DNA of 64,000 nucleotides from Charina bottae (lineage: Eukaryota; Chordata; Lepidosauria; Squamata; Charinaidae): NCBI GenBank assembly GCA_023362775.1, contig JALMGJ010000011.1, forward strand, positions 25,901,501-25,965,500. The letters are read 5' to 3'. Below are positions 22,863 to 34,426 of the stretch, piece after piece (position 1 is the first letter of the stretch; every line of letters begins with the position of its first letter). The notes beneath the pieces are model-generated. The model did no database searches. It had not been told where the DNA came from and saw only the letters and a program-made list of their open reading frames with translations. The position numbers and the translations under genes are program-made.

Positions 22863-24534
22863 GTAGAGTATATCAGCCTCAGATTATGTCTAACTATTGC
22901 AGCACAATATCATTTCTTACTTTTCTGGATGTTCAAGATTTTTTAAAATCTGTAAATCAGAGAAAGCAAATGGAATTTTTATTAACAGTATTTCCACATT
23001 ATATGTGTTTACTTATTACCTTTTTTTAAAAAAAAAGTTTAAGGCAATTTATAGTATTTTTAGCCAAAAAGAAGGCAAGTGCAAATAATAGTACTAATGA
23101 ATAACATGATTCAGTAGATTATGATGTACTGAAATGTAATGATTTCCACAGGAGCAGTAGTTTTAATCTTGTGTAGCATCTGGTGTACCAACTCAAAGGC
23201 TAAGGTAAGATAACTGAATAAGTTTTGTTCTCTAGACATGGCCTGTTAGAGGATATGAAAGCCAAAGGGAGAGAGAAGAAGAGAATACTTACTGCCTTTT
23301 CCTCTAGAGAAAGAGAAGGAGGCAAAACTAATGAATGAATGAAAAAGGAACACAGAGGTACAGGAAACTGAATGGCTGTTTCTTTGAAATTATTTATATT
23401 TGCAGATTTCTAAATTAAGCTGAGTATAATGCATATATTTCTATATTGGGAGCTCATCTAGCTTTAAAGTGAATATATCTTCCCATCTATTCATATTAAT
23501 TAAGGGCATTTTTTAAACCTCATTTAACCATCTTCTTCAATTAGAAACATAATGAAAGGTATGACAACGCACTTTCATGATGTGTTTTGTCCAACTACAC
23601 CATCACCATTTTCCTGAGACACTGCTTAAAATAATGAAATTGTAAATGGATGTCATAATTTTCCATATAAGAATACTTTTCATTAATTCTTCACACCCAT
23701 ACCACTATTTATTTATTTGTTTGTTTTCTATCCCCCCTTTATTATTACGAACATACCGAATACTCCTTCCTCCTCCTATTTTCCCCACAACAACAACCTT
23801 GTGAGGTGAGTTGGGCTGAGAGAGAGGGACTGGCCCAAGGTCACCAATACTATAGTAATATGAAAATCTCGTTTAATTTGAGATCCATCTAGCTTTCTTG
23901 GCAACAAGACTGATGTGTTTCTCCTTTCCTGTCTTCTTTTTTCCATTTCCCCTTCCAGCCCACATCACTGGGATTTTTTTAACGGTCTTAAATGAATCAT
24001 TTTTTTAAAATATTTAAAATACGAAAATGTTAATATTTTGAAAATTGTATTTTTTGAATTTTAAAACCATAGTGTAGAAATGCAACAAGATAATGGATGC
24101 AATTGAAATGAGAATCTAGTAGTTTAATGGATTCCATTGTTTTAGCATTGCATGTAAGTGTGAATTCATGACTTTAAATTCCAACTTCATCCAAGTCTAG
24201 GTTTCACATAAGTAATTTTAGGTTTACTACTTCCTTTGGGGAGATATTTCTGCAATGATTTTCGCACAATGGTATTCTTAGCCTTAAAACTGGAGAGGAA
24301 AATATTCCTCTAGGGTTGCGCAGAGCTTCTGCTTAAAAGACAAAAGATTCTTCATATTACTTGTGGAAACATACACAATACCTGTCAGTGACTCCTTAGA
24401 GAAGCCGTATCTCTTTCCAGAACTAGAGCTCTCTTCACAGCTGCAGCATTCTAAGGTTAAGCTTGTGACATTCCAGACAAAATGTGTCCAAACTAGACTG
24501 TGCTACCTTTACCTTTCGCAGGGATTGATTGATA

Positions 24535-24905
24535 GATTGATTATAACATCTTTGATTGATTACATACCATCAAGTGGTTTTCGACTCCTAGGAACCACAT
24601 AGATAATTTTTTCCATGACAATCTATCCCGAACATATTCTGTAAGCCTCCCAGATATTTCTGCAATGAATTTTCAGATAATCGTAATTGTATCCTTAAAA
24701 TTGTAGAGGAAAATATTCATTTATGCTGTGTTTGTCTAGGGTTGTACTCACCACCTGTCTGTCTACCTTGCTGCTGCTTGTCCTCTTCTCTTTCCTTCCA
24801 TCTTTCCCAGCATTGGAACCTTCTCCAGAGATCTAGATCTTCACATAAGTTGTACAAAGTGGGATAGTTTGAGCCTGGTCATTTGTGCCTCGAGTGAGAA
24901 CTCTG
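24535..24905 (-). mobile_element. Old RTE/SINE 3' fragment
   Basis: CATCAAGTGGTTTTCGACTC is the reverse complement of the BovB-like tail used by squamate SINEs. The region to the right (CTTTCCCAGCATTGGAACC and onward) resembles the reverse of an RTE-type C-terminal region. It is highly diverged. Confidence 0.45.
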
Positions 24906-25204
24906 GGTGAATTTGTTTGATGGATATAAAAAAATTATATGCCATCTGATTCCATAGCTTCTGAGAAAGCCACATGAAAGCATTTCATAAATACCATTGA
25001 AAAAAAATCATAAACATTGTTAAAACAGCACTGAGGGCAAGTACCTCAGAGCCCCCAAATCTTTTGAAATAGCAGCATCTTTATAGTCTTCCTGAAATGA
25101 TAATCTAGTTTAACTCTTTCTCTATTTTATTAATAATAAATAGCCTTTATTACAGTCACTGACCAGTACTATATACTGTGCACTTTGACAACTAAAATTA
25201 TAAA

Positions 25205-25206
<2 letters not shown>

Positions 25207-25283
<77 letters not shown>
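25207..25283. repeat. Compound (CT)n(AT)n microsatellite
   Basis: About 30 bp of CT repeats run directly into about 46 bp of AT repeats. Confidence 0.95.
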
Positions 25284-25288
<5 letters not shown>

Positions 25289-26310
25289 TTCTATAAAATA
25301 GCAGTAAATACAATACAAAGTATATGCTGAAACAATAAAAAATAAAAAAAACACACACAAGACCATAAAACAATAAAAAAACACATACAAGAAACCAGGA
25401 ACTAAAATACTTTTACAGCCATAATTGACCAAAGCTATGGTAAGTAGTGGAGGTCAATGTTTATAGGCTCATTTGGTGACAACCATGGAAACTATAAGAT
25501 TGCAACTTGAAATCTAACAGGAGTAAATAATAAATAATATGAATTAAAAATAAAATGAAAGAAAAACTAAGGTTTGTTATGCACCAATGAAACTAAGAGA
25601 AAGGGGAAGGTTGTAACAGATGTGCCTAAAGGCAGTTTGACCTTATAGAGTGGATCAAATGAATACATGCAGAGAAGAAAAAGTGTAGCTTGTTAAATAA
25701 AAGGGATGCAAATATAAATTTGTATTGCCTAGATTATTGGTGCATATGAAAATTAGAATCCATAGGTTGGAGATACAGTAGTTGCATGTTATGCTATATT
25801 AAAGGTGATCATAGGGAAACAAGAGATGAGCTTCAGGGGAAATTATGCAACACTCTGAATAAAAGTGATCCAGCATGAAAAATTCTATTAAGTGACATGA
25901 ATTTTATATCTGAATTGTTTAAAGAGACATGCACTGTTTGCAAACAGAAAAGCAGATTTTAATTTGGCTTCCAGTGGGAAATGGCAGACTGAACAACCTT
26001 GCATGCGAGCTCTATGGGCAGAGTTGGCAGCGTGGCAGTTTTTTCTGGGCACAGGCAGGTTTTTCTGTAGCCCCAAATGTTTTTCCAGATTAAGGAAAAC
26101 ACTGAGAATTGACCCATTTTTCTTCCAGACGGTGAGTTTTAGCCAGGAGATCGTGGACAGCGTTTGTGACTGAGTGGTATTACTTCACTGGGAGGCTGGG
26201 ATAACATCTCTTTCTGATCAACGCTTGCAACTCCTTAAAGGGGAAATAAGTCCTGCCTTCCCATTTCTTAAGCACCCAATTGGTTTTTTAAGTTTTGTAC
26301 CCTAAGAGAA

Positions 26311-27230
26311 GCTTTTTATAGTAAGAAAAAGCGGAATCTCTTGGTGAATATAGTTATTTCTGGAGATTTTTAACTATAAAAAATAGTTCTGGCTTGTTTT
26401 CCCATCTGGATTGTACTGAGGGCTGAAACTGTAAGATTGCCTTTCCATTGCTATTTTTGGTGCTGAATTTGAAGGACGGTGTCTTTTTCCTACACCAGAG
26501 CTTTCCAAACTTTTCATGTTGGTGACACACTTTTTAGACATGCATCATTTTGCGACACACTCTTACAGCATGCATCATTTCGCGACACACTCTTACAACA
26601 GGGCACAAGGCAGGCACTAGGACCTGTGCCACAGCAGGTTTGGAGGCAGCCAGGCACAAGGCAGGCACTAGGACCTGCACAGAATCCTGGCAGGGCAGGT
26701 TTGGAGGCAGCAAGGCACAAGGCAGGCACTAGGACCTGCGTGCAATCCTGGCAGGGCTCAGAGGCAGCAGCAGCCGCGACACACCCAGACACTGCAGCCG
26801 ACACACTAATGTGTCCCGACACACAGTTTGGAAAGCTCTGTCCTACACATTGCTTTTGATTTCTTATTTTAAACCCTTGGCTTTCTGTTTACTTTCTTTG
26901 GGTTGTCTGCTAGTATATTTTACTTTGTTAAGGAAGCTTTTTTTTTAAAGCTTTTTATAGTAAGAAAAAGCGGAATCTCTTGGTGAATATAGTTATTTCT
27001 GGAGATTTTTAACTATAAAAAATAGTTCTGGCTTGTTTTCCCATCTGGATTGTATTGAGGGCTGAAACTGTAAGTTTGCCTTTCCATTGCTATGTTTGGT
27101 GCTGAATTTGAAGGACGGTGTCTTTTTCCTACACGTTGCTTTTGAATTCGTATTTTAAACTCTTGGCTTCCTGTTTACTTTCTTTGGGTTGTCTGCTAGT
27201 ATATTTTCCTTTGTTAATTTTGGATTAATT
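26311..27230 (+). repeat. Tandem duplication inside the half-L1 leader
   Basis: The sequence from GCTTTTTATAGTAAG at 26311 repeats at 26950. Without the hAT and its duplicated target the unit is about 286 bp. Only the first unit carries the hAT; the second has the single, uninterrupted TCCTACAC. Confidence 0.9.
26496..26840. mobile_element. Non-autonomous hAT (TTTCCAAA-ended family), 345 bp
   Basis: The ends are CAGAGCTTTCCAAAC and GTTTGGAAAGCTCTG, with an 8-bp duplication TCCTACAC at 26488-26495 and 26841-26848. GGCACAAGGCAGGCACTAGG repeats inside three times. It is the same family as 6365-7177. The duplicated leader downstream preserves the empty site. Confidence 0.95.
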
Positions 27231-27291
27231 CATTAACCTCTATTTCTGTAAGTTAACTCTTTAGGGGGTGCCATAATTTACTGTTTGAACT

Positions 27292-27545
27292 ATGGAAGAT
27301 TTTAAAGAAGACTTCATAGAACTTTGTTGTCAGCAAAAATATATTTTTTCAAAGGGTTGTCAAGTTATTATGCAGATTGTTTGGGACATTAAAGATGAGA
27401 TTCTGGCTAAAAGTGGTCAACTATATGAAAATACTGTGATGGAAGAAGAAGCTGGAAAAGATGGTGACTTTACTGCTGTGAGGGAGATTGAAATATTCCC
27501 AGCTGAAGACTTTGGATTGGTGTTAAGGGGGTTAAAACAATTGTT
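27292..27545 (+). pseudogene. Short coiled-coil-like frame of the half-L1 element
   Basis: The frame begins MEDFKEDFIELCCQQ and is rich in Glu, Lys and Asp. It aligns by eye with the minus-strand frame at 33430-33639 (FSDFHQDFKQILSDSYQVF), so both derive from a common coding segment. The charged, helical character recalls the N-terminal coiled coil of L1 ORF1p; that link is an inference. It is interrupted by an L2-like tail after about 85 codons. Confidence 0.5.
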
Positions 27546-27560
27546 TAACTATTTATATAT

Positions 27561-27592
<32 letters not shown>

Positions 27593-27645
27593 TTTATAAT
27601 TCAATTTATATCACTGCTCCATCCGCCCACAGGGGGACTCTTTAA
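27545..27645 (-). mobile_element. L2-like LINE 3' tail
   Basis: (TTTA)n followed by TATATCACTGCTCCATCCGC and a GGGGGACTC segment. It splits the short frame of the half-L1 element. Confidence 0.6.
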
Positions 27646-28915
27646 GATTGCACAAGGAACTGCCATGCTGGGGAAATGTTATGACTATCTGGATCAATGT
27701 TATGGGAAAGAAGAGTATGTTATGTGTGAACTTTTTTTCTCTTTTGCTGGAAAATTTGTATCTTTGGAGGTTGTTGGGTTGTTGGATTTTTGTAAAAAAA
27801 TGCTTTTGGGGAAATGTTGAAATATTTAAATGCCCTGGTATATTTTGAGGAGGAGTAAAAAGTTAAGAAATATTTAATTGGACTGATAATGAGGTTAACA
27901 TGATTTACAGGATTTTTGATTTGTAAGACTTAAAAGGTATTGACAAGTTATAACAATATTTTATACTGTTTTTTAGGCATAATAGTGTTAAGATTGTTAA
28001 TTATAAAGGTAGACAATTTATGAAAATTAAGAATTAATTAATTAGATTGATAATGAGGCTAATATGATGTTTTTTCTTTTCTTATGGTTTGGGTTAGGAT
28101 TTATAGGATTATAGATTTGTAAGACTTAAATGATATTGATAGGATATAATAATATTTAATATTGTTTTTTACGTTTAATATGGTTAAGATTGTTTATTAT
28201 AAAGGCAGACAATTTATTTGTTTCTATAGTTTGATGTTTATTGTGTAGACAGAAGTATGTAGAATAGTAGTGGGAAGAAAAAAATTAAATGGATTGTTTT
28301 TAAGAGGGAGGGAAGTTTGAAGTAGAAATTATATATATATATATTCTTTTTTATGTAAGGGGAAGGAGCAATTGTATTAGAGATTTGTATATGTGTTAAT
28401 GGAAGGATTTATAGAAATAATGTGATCATGGTTTGATGTAGAGGAAGGGTTTGTTTATGGGAATTGCTGAATATTCTTACTATTGAAAGCTGGAAGTCAC
28501 CTGTATATGTAACTTTCTAAAAGTCTTTTTTTCTTGTGTTTTTACACTTTTAGTGCTTTTTTCTTTTTTGTCTCTAGTTTTTTGTTTTGTTTTGTTTTTC
28601 TGTAGTTTTTTTATCTTTGTCTTTAAAAATAATAAAATTTTTATTCCAAACAGAAAAGCAGATTTTAATTTTAAAAAATAAATACACAAACAAATAAAAA
28701 AAATTCATCAGTTTAAGCTGGTCATTGTAAAAAAAAGATTTTAAAAATTGATAAAAATTAGGCAGGTTCTTCACTCAGACCAAAACTAATTAAAGGGTCA
28801 CAGTCCACAAACTATTATCTTGGATCAGTCCTATTTGATTAGCAGAAGATAATACATTGGAATGATGTCAATAGTGTTCTTTTGCTTCTTCTTTGTACCC
28901 TTAAACCTACTTTAG

Positions 28916-29557
28916 CTCATCTATGGCTCTGCTCCAGTCATGAACTATAAAACCCCAGGCCTTTCCTTCTTCCAAATGAGCCCTATGGAGAGACTTCAGT
29001 ATGAAGGGATTCTATCTTTGCTTCTCCATTTCAACTGGACATGGATTGGAGTTGGCGTGATGGATAATGATAATGGAGAAAGATTTCTAGATATGATCAT
29101 TCCATTATTTTCTAAGCATGGCATTTGCTTTACACTGACAGAGAGAATTGCCTATATAGAGTCAGTTAACGAATTGTCTTCTGTATTTGAACAAGGTGCA
29201 AAAATACATGATACAATCATGGAAAGCAAAAGTAATGTTATGATTTTCTATGGAGAGTCCAATGCCTTGGTTTTCCTGAGATGGTTGCCATATCTGTCAA
29301 AAAAAGAACACGATGCACATGCATCAAAAGGGAAGGTATGGATATTGACATCTCAAGCAGAACTTGCATCAAATGTCTATCAAAAGGATTGGGATACACA
29401 AATAATCCATGGTGCTCTGTCCTTCACAATTCACACCAACAGCCCACCAGGATTTAAACCTTTTCTTGAGAGCAGAAATCCACTTGACCCAAAAGGCGAT
29501 GGCTTTATCATAGACTTCTGGCAACAAGCCTTCAATTGTGTATTTGAAACGTCAGTG
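28916..29557 (+). CDS. V2R-B exon 3, 3'-deleted
   Basis: The exon follows a CCTACTTTAG acceptor in phase 0 and encodes 214 residues of the ligand-binding domain, from LIYGSAPVMNY to FNCVFETSV. Relative to V2R-A, 242 bp are missing. The loss covers the last 73 codons, including the SIYNSVYAVAYAL helix, and the original donor. Directly after codon GTG (29555-29557) the junction offers GTAATC, a possible donor in the correct phase 0 for exon 4. If unspliced, the frame runs on to a TGA at 29672-29674. The gene is therefore either a pseudogene or codes a receptor of about 803 residues with a shortened second lobe. The rest of the gene is undamaged. Confidence 0.82.
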
Positions 29558-29766
29558 GTAATCAGGAACTGCAGAACTTTGTATAAAGGAAATTGTAAAC
29601 CATCATTCATTGCATTTCCATCATACTTTACACCAACAGTAATGGTGCAAAATGTTTTTTCAATCATGCAATGAGTTCCATATAGCTCTCCGGAATCGAA
29701 CCTTCCCCCCCTCCCCAAAGATACAACTGTATTTTCCTAACCTCTGTCTTTGCCTTTTCATTCTAG

Positions 29767-29994
29767 GTGCATCACTTCCTGAAAGGTCTTTCATTTAATA
29801 ATAGTGCCGGGGATGAGGTTTCTCTTGATGCCAATGGAGAATTATTAGCTGGTGTGGATGTAATGAACTGGATTGTTTTTCCAAACCAATCTTTTGGTAG
29901 AGTGAAAGTTGGGAAGGTAGATTCCGGAATTTCCACAGACCAGACTTTCACCATTAATATAGATGCCATTACTTGGCACAGCTGGTTTAACCAG
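29767..29994 (+). CDS. V2R-B exon 4
   Basis: This 228-nt, phase 0 exon has a TTCATTCTAG acceptor and a GTAAGA donor at 29995. It codes the same 76-residue block as V2R-A exon 4, with the family-consensus FNNSAGDEVSL and SFGRVKVG. It is open throughout. Confidence 0.95.
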
Positions 29995-30653
29995 GTAAGA
30001 TTGAAAAGCAAGGCATTTTGGAAAGCTTCTCTTTTTTCACCAGCCATGAAGTCCTTTATCACATGCAAATAATACTAATAGTAGTAATAATAATAGTAAT
30101 AATAATAGTAATAACACTAATAACTCTGGTAAGATAAGGCTTCACAATTGTCTTCACCATTTCTGGTTCTTATGAATGTATAACTTTACATCTGTACTGT
30201 AAAACTTTATTTTTATTCTATTCACGGTCTTTCAGAGTAAAGATGTCATTTCCAGAGCATTAACCATGATGACATATTACTTCCATCTAAGAATAATAGA
30301 TCATTTGTCATGACATGGCAGAACTATACAGATGGCAAAGGCTGCCAACAGTTCTACTTAAGCCAGTGGGATTTTAACATCTACTGTCATCCAGTGTTGA
30401 CCAATGAATTGGCCAATGCTTTTCATTTATTTTATATATTTATATTTTGAATTTTGTCACCACTCATCTCACTCAAAGACTGACTCTGGACGGTTTACAA
30501 TAAAACTAAAAATAAATACAGATTAAAATGCTATACAAACTGTACTTCTTAGATATAAATGTAAATGTAAATGTAAAACATAAAAAGGGTATCTCAAACT
30601 ATGCAATGTCATACACTCAAGATTGCCATTGTTTTTTCTCATTGGTGGAATAG

Positions 30654-30780
30654 TCTCAGCCTCTTTCAGTATGTAGTGAGAGTTGCCGTCCTGGTTCCAG
30701 GAAGAAAGTGAAGGAAGGGGAGCTCTTTTGCTGCTACGACTGTATCCCATGCCCAGATGGGAAGATTTCAGAGAAGGAGG
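30654..30780 (+). CDS. V2R-B exon 5 (cysteine-rich domain)
   Basis: This 127-nt exon runs from a GGAATAG acceptor to a GTAAGG donor at 30781. It encodes six of the nine cysteines (VCSESC, FCCYDC, PCPDG). It is intact. Downstream, at about 30830, intron 5 has the uninterrupted CTCTAGAG that serves as the empty site for the hAT in V2R-A. Confidence 0.92.
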
Positions 30781-31356
30781 GTAAGGAATGTGCTGCTTGG
30801 ATTTAGCAATGAAATGGTGGCACTCTAGAGGAATGTAGAAGTACTGTTTGTAACCCATGTTTCTTCCTTTTATAATTCTAAAAGTGCTGAAGAGAGTCAA
30901 AATATGAATACTAGAGCCTGGAGCTTGGCCCTTCCTATGCTATCCCAAATTGAAAAACTTCCGAACTTGGGTCTGACCTTTTCTAATCCCTGAGATTAGC
31001 AAACATGGTTGTGTCCAGAAAAGGGAATTGCAAACCATTCTTAGAAATTTGACACCTTTCCCTTTAGATATAGAAGAGATCTCTAATGCTTTGATTAGGA
31101 AAGAAATACTTTTTTGCATTGGGATGAATATGAACTATTATACACACACACACACAAACACACAAACAAACAAACACATAAATGTGAATACTTACTATTT
31201 TATAGATTATTTATTATACGTATAAATGCATAATGAATATACACCATATTTTATGTACCCCCCCACATAACTAGCAGAGTATTGCTGAAATGTACCGTGT
31301 ATTATGGGAAGGTTCCCAAGATGAAGACTACATTGTTTGTTTGTTCATTTTTTCAG

Positions 31357-32261
31357 ATAGTAACGAATGCTATACTTGTAAAGATGGAAGCTATCCCAAC
31401 ACAAATCAGACTTCCTGCAATCCTAAGACTGTCACCTTTTTGTCTTATGAAGAACCTCTGGGGATCAGTTTAGCCTTCTTTGCCCTTTTCTTTTCTTTGC
31501 TCTCAGCCTTCGTGCTTGGGATCTTTGTGAAGAACCACAGCACTCCCATTGTGGTCGCCAATAACCGAGACCTCACCTACATTCTCCTCACCTCCCTCCT
31601 GCTCTGCTTCCTGTCTGCACTCCTCTTCATTGGCCGTCCCAAGAAGGGGATATGTCTCCTCCGACAGGCTGCTTTTGGCATCTCCTTCTCCATGGCTGTG
31701 TCTTCTGTGTTGGCAAAAACTGTCACCGTGGTTCTGGCTTTCCTGGCCACCAAGCCAGGATCCAGGATGAGAATGTTCATGGGAAAGAGACTCTCCAACG
31801 CCACTGTCATTTCCTGCTCTCTTATTCAAACAGCCATTTGTATGTCATGGCTGGCAACCTCTCCCCCATTCCCAGATTTTGACATGCACTCAGGGGTTGA
31901 AGAAATTGTCCTGCAGTGTAATCAGGGATCTGAGACCATGTTCTACAGCGTCCTAAGCTATCTGGGCTTCCTGGCTCTTACTAGCTTCATAGTTGCTTTC
32001 TTGGCCAGGAAGTTACCTGACACTTTCAATGAAGCCAAGTTCATCACTTTCAGCATGTTGGTCTTCTGCAGTGTTTGGTTCTCCTTTCTTCCAACCTACT
32101 TGAGCACTAAAGGAAAGTACATGGTGGCTGTGGAAATATTTTCTATCTTAACCTCTAGTGCTGGTTTGTTGGGCTGTATCTTTTTCCCCAAATGTTATAT
32201 TCTTTTGATCAAGCCCAACCTGAACAACAGGGAGCACCTAATGAGGAGAAAAAAGGAATGA
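31357..32261 (+). CDS. V2R-B exon 6 (seven-transmembrane domain)
   Basis: The acceptor TTTTTTCAG is followed by 905 nt ending in TGA. It encodes the last three cysteines (NECYTC, TSC), seven transmembrane helices and a short basic tail. It is open and conserved, including [21 protein letters not shown] and [13 protein letters not shown]. The 12 residue differences from V2R-A include six between MFY and LPD in TM5. The preserved frame suggests either recent loss of function or continued use of the shortened receptor. Confidence 0.95.
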
Positions 32262-32324
32262 GGTTACCTGAGAGTGCCCTTTGCTGTGATTTATAATGTA
32301 GCAATGGTGTGTTCTTAATGTAAT

Positions 32325-32330
32325 AATAAA
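32325..32330 (+). promoter_or_regulatory. Polyadenylation signal of V2R-B
   Basis: AATAAA 64 bases after the stop codon, the same spacing as in V2R-A. Confidence 0.75.
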
Positions 32331-32598
32331 AAAGATTCATTTTGGTTTTGCTTTCCACTGTGGATGGTGATCTCAATAATCTTCCTGCTAGCAATATTAT
32401 TTTGTCCGAAATATGTAAGACTGATCAAATGTAGTCTGAAGTCATCCATCCCTGAGACTTTATAGCTGATGGTAGAGGTCTGCTTTACCTCTTTGATCTC
32501 CTTCACTCTTACTAATAACTTTCTACTTTTCTTATTTGAGATCAAGGGGAGAAAGCAATCCCAGTGTTGCAAATATGAAATCATTGATGGATTACCTT

Positions 32599-34303
32599 TT
32601 TGAAATAAGAATGTTATTAAATTTCAAGCAAAAACTACAGAAAACCAAAAACCTGCAAAGAGAAAAAGGAAAAAAAAAGAAACTAAAATGGTAGAAACAT
32701 AAGAGAATTAAAAAAAAAAGTTACAGAAAGAGGTGACCTCCAACTTTTAACAGCAAGGATATACAACAATTTTCCACAATCAATCTCTTACTCTATATTA
32801 AACCAAGATCACATTATTTCTATAAATCATTCCATTGGCACATTATAAAAATCACTAAGTATAGTTGCTTCCTCCCCTTATATTAAAAAAGAAAAGAATA
32901 TACATATATAAACCTCCTAATCAACTTCCCTCCCCAAAGATAACATTTATTTAGTTATTCCCTTCCTACTACTATTCTATACATTCCTGTCTACTCTAAT
33001 AAAGATCAAACTAAAAAAACATATAAATTGTCTACCATTATACCTGATTATATAGCAATTTTAATAATCTTAATCATGTCAAACCCAAAACCAGACATTA
33101 TTTTTTATTATACCTTAATAATCTTAATCCAAATTGTTAAAGATAAATGACAAAGCTTTAAGCCAAACCTTAAAGCAATCCAGTTAAATATTCTTAAACC
33201 CTTATCCCACTTCAAAGTAGACCAAAGCATTTACATATCCCCACAATACATAGAGAGCTTTTTTTCTTAAAGAAATCAAACAGCCCAACTGCCCCCCTCA
33301 AAAACTCCAACTTCACTTCAGGAAACCTCCCACACATAATAACCCCTTCTTCTCCAAGGTACTCCATCAAAAGATCCATTTCATTTATGGCTTGCAACTC
33401 GATTTCTCCCTTTAATTTCTTCAACTCAATTATTCAATCTCAGCAGAAAACGAAGAGACATTCCTGTCACTGTTAAATTCCTCAATTTCATCCATGACAT
33501 CCCCAACCAGATGAGACATTTTAAAGCTCATATTTTCCACAATGTCCTGAATGCCTTGCATAAAAACTTGGTAAGAATCAGAAAGAATCTGCTTAAAATC
33601 TTGATGGAAGTCAGAGAAAGTCTGTTTAAGGTACTCCAAGTCTCAAGCAGTAGATTATGGCGCCCCCTAGGAGCTTAACCGATGAAAGCTAAAGATATGA
33701 AGGAATGTGCTTACTTAAGCGAAAGTGAGATTAGCAGGCAATTCCTCAGGGAAAGTAGAAGCAGAAAACTGAAAGTTCAAAACAGCCGATTTAACGTGTA
33801 GGAAAATGCTAGTTTCTTCAAATTTAGTACAAAAATAATAACAGGGAGACAATTATTTACTCAGTCCTCCTTAATATTTGGATGGAAAACAAGCCAAAAC
33901 TTAAAAAGAATTTTTAAAAATTAACCCCAAAAATAATGATAAGCACCAAGAGAGCCCGCTTCTCCTTGTACATATACTTAAAAATATATAAATTGGGTGA
34001 TTTAGAAATGGGGTGGCTGGTCTTAGTGTCCCTTTAAGGCTACAGCGCGGCTTGGAAATGGTGACATCCCAGCCTCCTGGCTAGCTCTTACCAGATGAGC
34101 GCAAACACTTTTTGCGATCTTCTGGCTGCAAGCAGCCATCCAGAGGACAGATGGGATGATCCCGAGTGTTTTCCTTTCCTGGAAAAACACTCCTGGGCTT
34201 CAGGAAAAAACTGCCTGAGCCCGAAAAAACTGCCGCGTTGTCAGTTCTGCCAGCGGAGCCTACGGGCACAGCTGTTCAGCCTGCCATATCCCCACCGGAA
34301 GTC
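32599..34303 (-). mobile_element. Half-L1-like retroposon, second copy
   Basis: The 18-bp target duplication TCATTGATGGATTACCTT (32581-32598) recurs at 34304-34321 with one mismatch. Copy A has the uninterrupted site at about 3946-3962. Read on the minus strand it starts GAGACTTCCGGTGGGG and is collinear with 25966-28646, including the leader, the short frame, the GGGGAGG-containing 3' part and the T-rich end. It inserted after the V2R duplication. Confidence 0.9.
33430..33639 (-). pseudogene. Short coiled-coil-like frame of the second half-L1
   Basis: 69 codons starting MEYLKQTFSDFHQDF with regularly spaced Phe, Leu, Ile and Val and many acidic residues. It ends at a stop, after which related sequence continues in other frames (KKLKGEIELQAINEM at 33212-33424). 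Homologous to 27292-27545. Confidence 0.5.
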
Positions 34304-34385
34304 TCATTAATGGATTACCTTAGATAATGGGCAGAGTCTGCAAAACCTGGGAAATTCAAACTCCAAACAGCCATTCAGGTCAGAA

Positions 34386-34392
34386 AGTTTTC

Positions 34393-34424
<32 letters not shown>

Positions 34425-34426
34425 CT
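34386..34426. repeat. Interrupted CT tract
   Basis: Paralogue of the pure (CT)n at 4029-4098, shorter and broken by CCC and TTT. Confidence 0.85.

Larger units (their letters stand above)
22863..25940. other. V2R-B intron 2, left part
   Basis: AT-rich intron with no coding signal. It contains a repeat-like piece at 23703-23870 (a reverse TTTA-type tail and CAACCTTGTGAGGTGAGTTGG), an RTE/SINE tail at 24535-24905 and a compound microsatellite at 25207-25283. The remainder, about 23870-24530 and 25284-25940, shows nothing recognisable. Confidence 0.5.
25966..28646 (+). mobile_element. Half-L1-like non-autonomous retroposon in V2R-B intron 2
   Basis: It is flanked by a 25-bp perfect direct repeat that starts CAAACAGAAAAGCAG (25941-25965 and 28647-28671). 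It starts GGCTTCCAGTGGGA, has a leader, one short frame, a long AT-rich 3' part and a T-rich end with AATAAAATTTT. A second copy lies inverted at 32599-34303 and is collinear throughout. No endonuclease or reverse transcriptase is present. The copy carries a hAT (26496-26840), an internal tandem duplication and an L2-like tail (27545-27645). Confidence 0.85.

Noticed and set aside
29558..29674. Genuine extension of V2R-B exon 3 (VIRNCRTLYKG...)
   Set aside because: The corresponding bases in V2R-A (335-450) lie in intron 3 after the normal donor, so this is intronic sequence brought into frame by the deletion.
30523..30900. 125-codon minus-strand frame across V2R-B exon 5
   Set aside because: Antisense shadow of the exon and its flanks; the plus-strand exon has cysteine motif, phases and splice sites.
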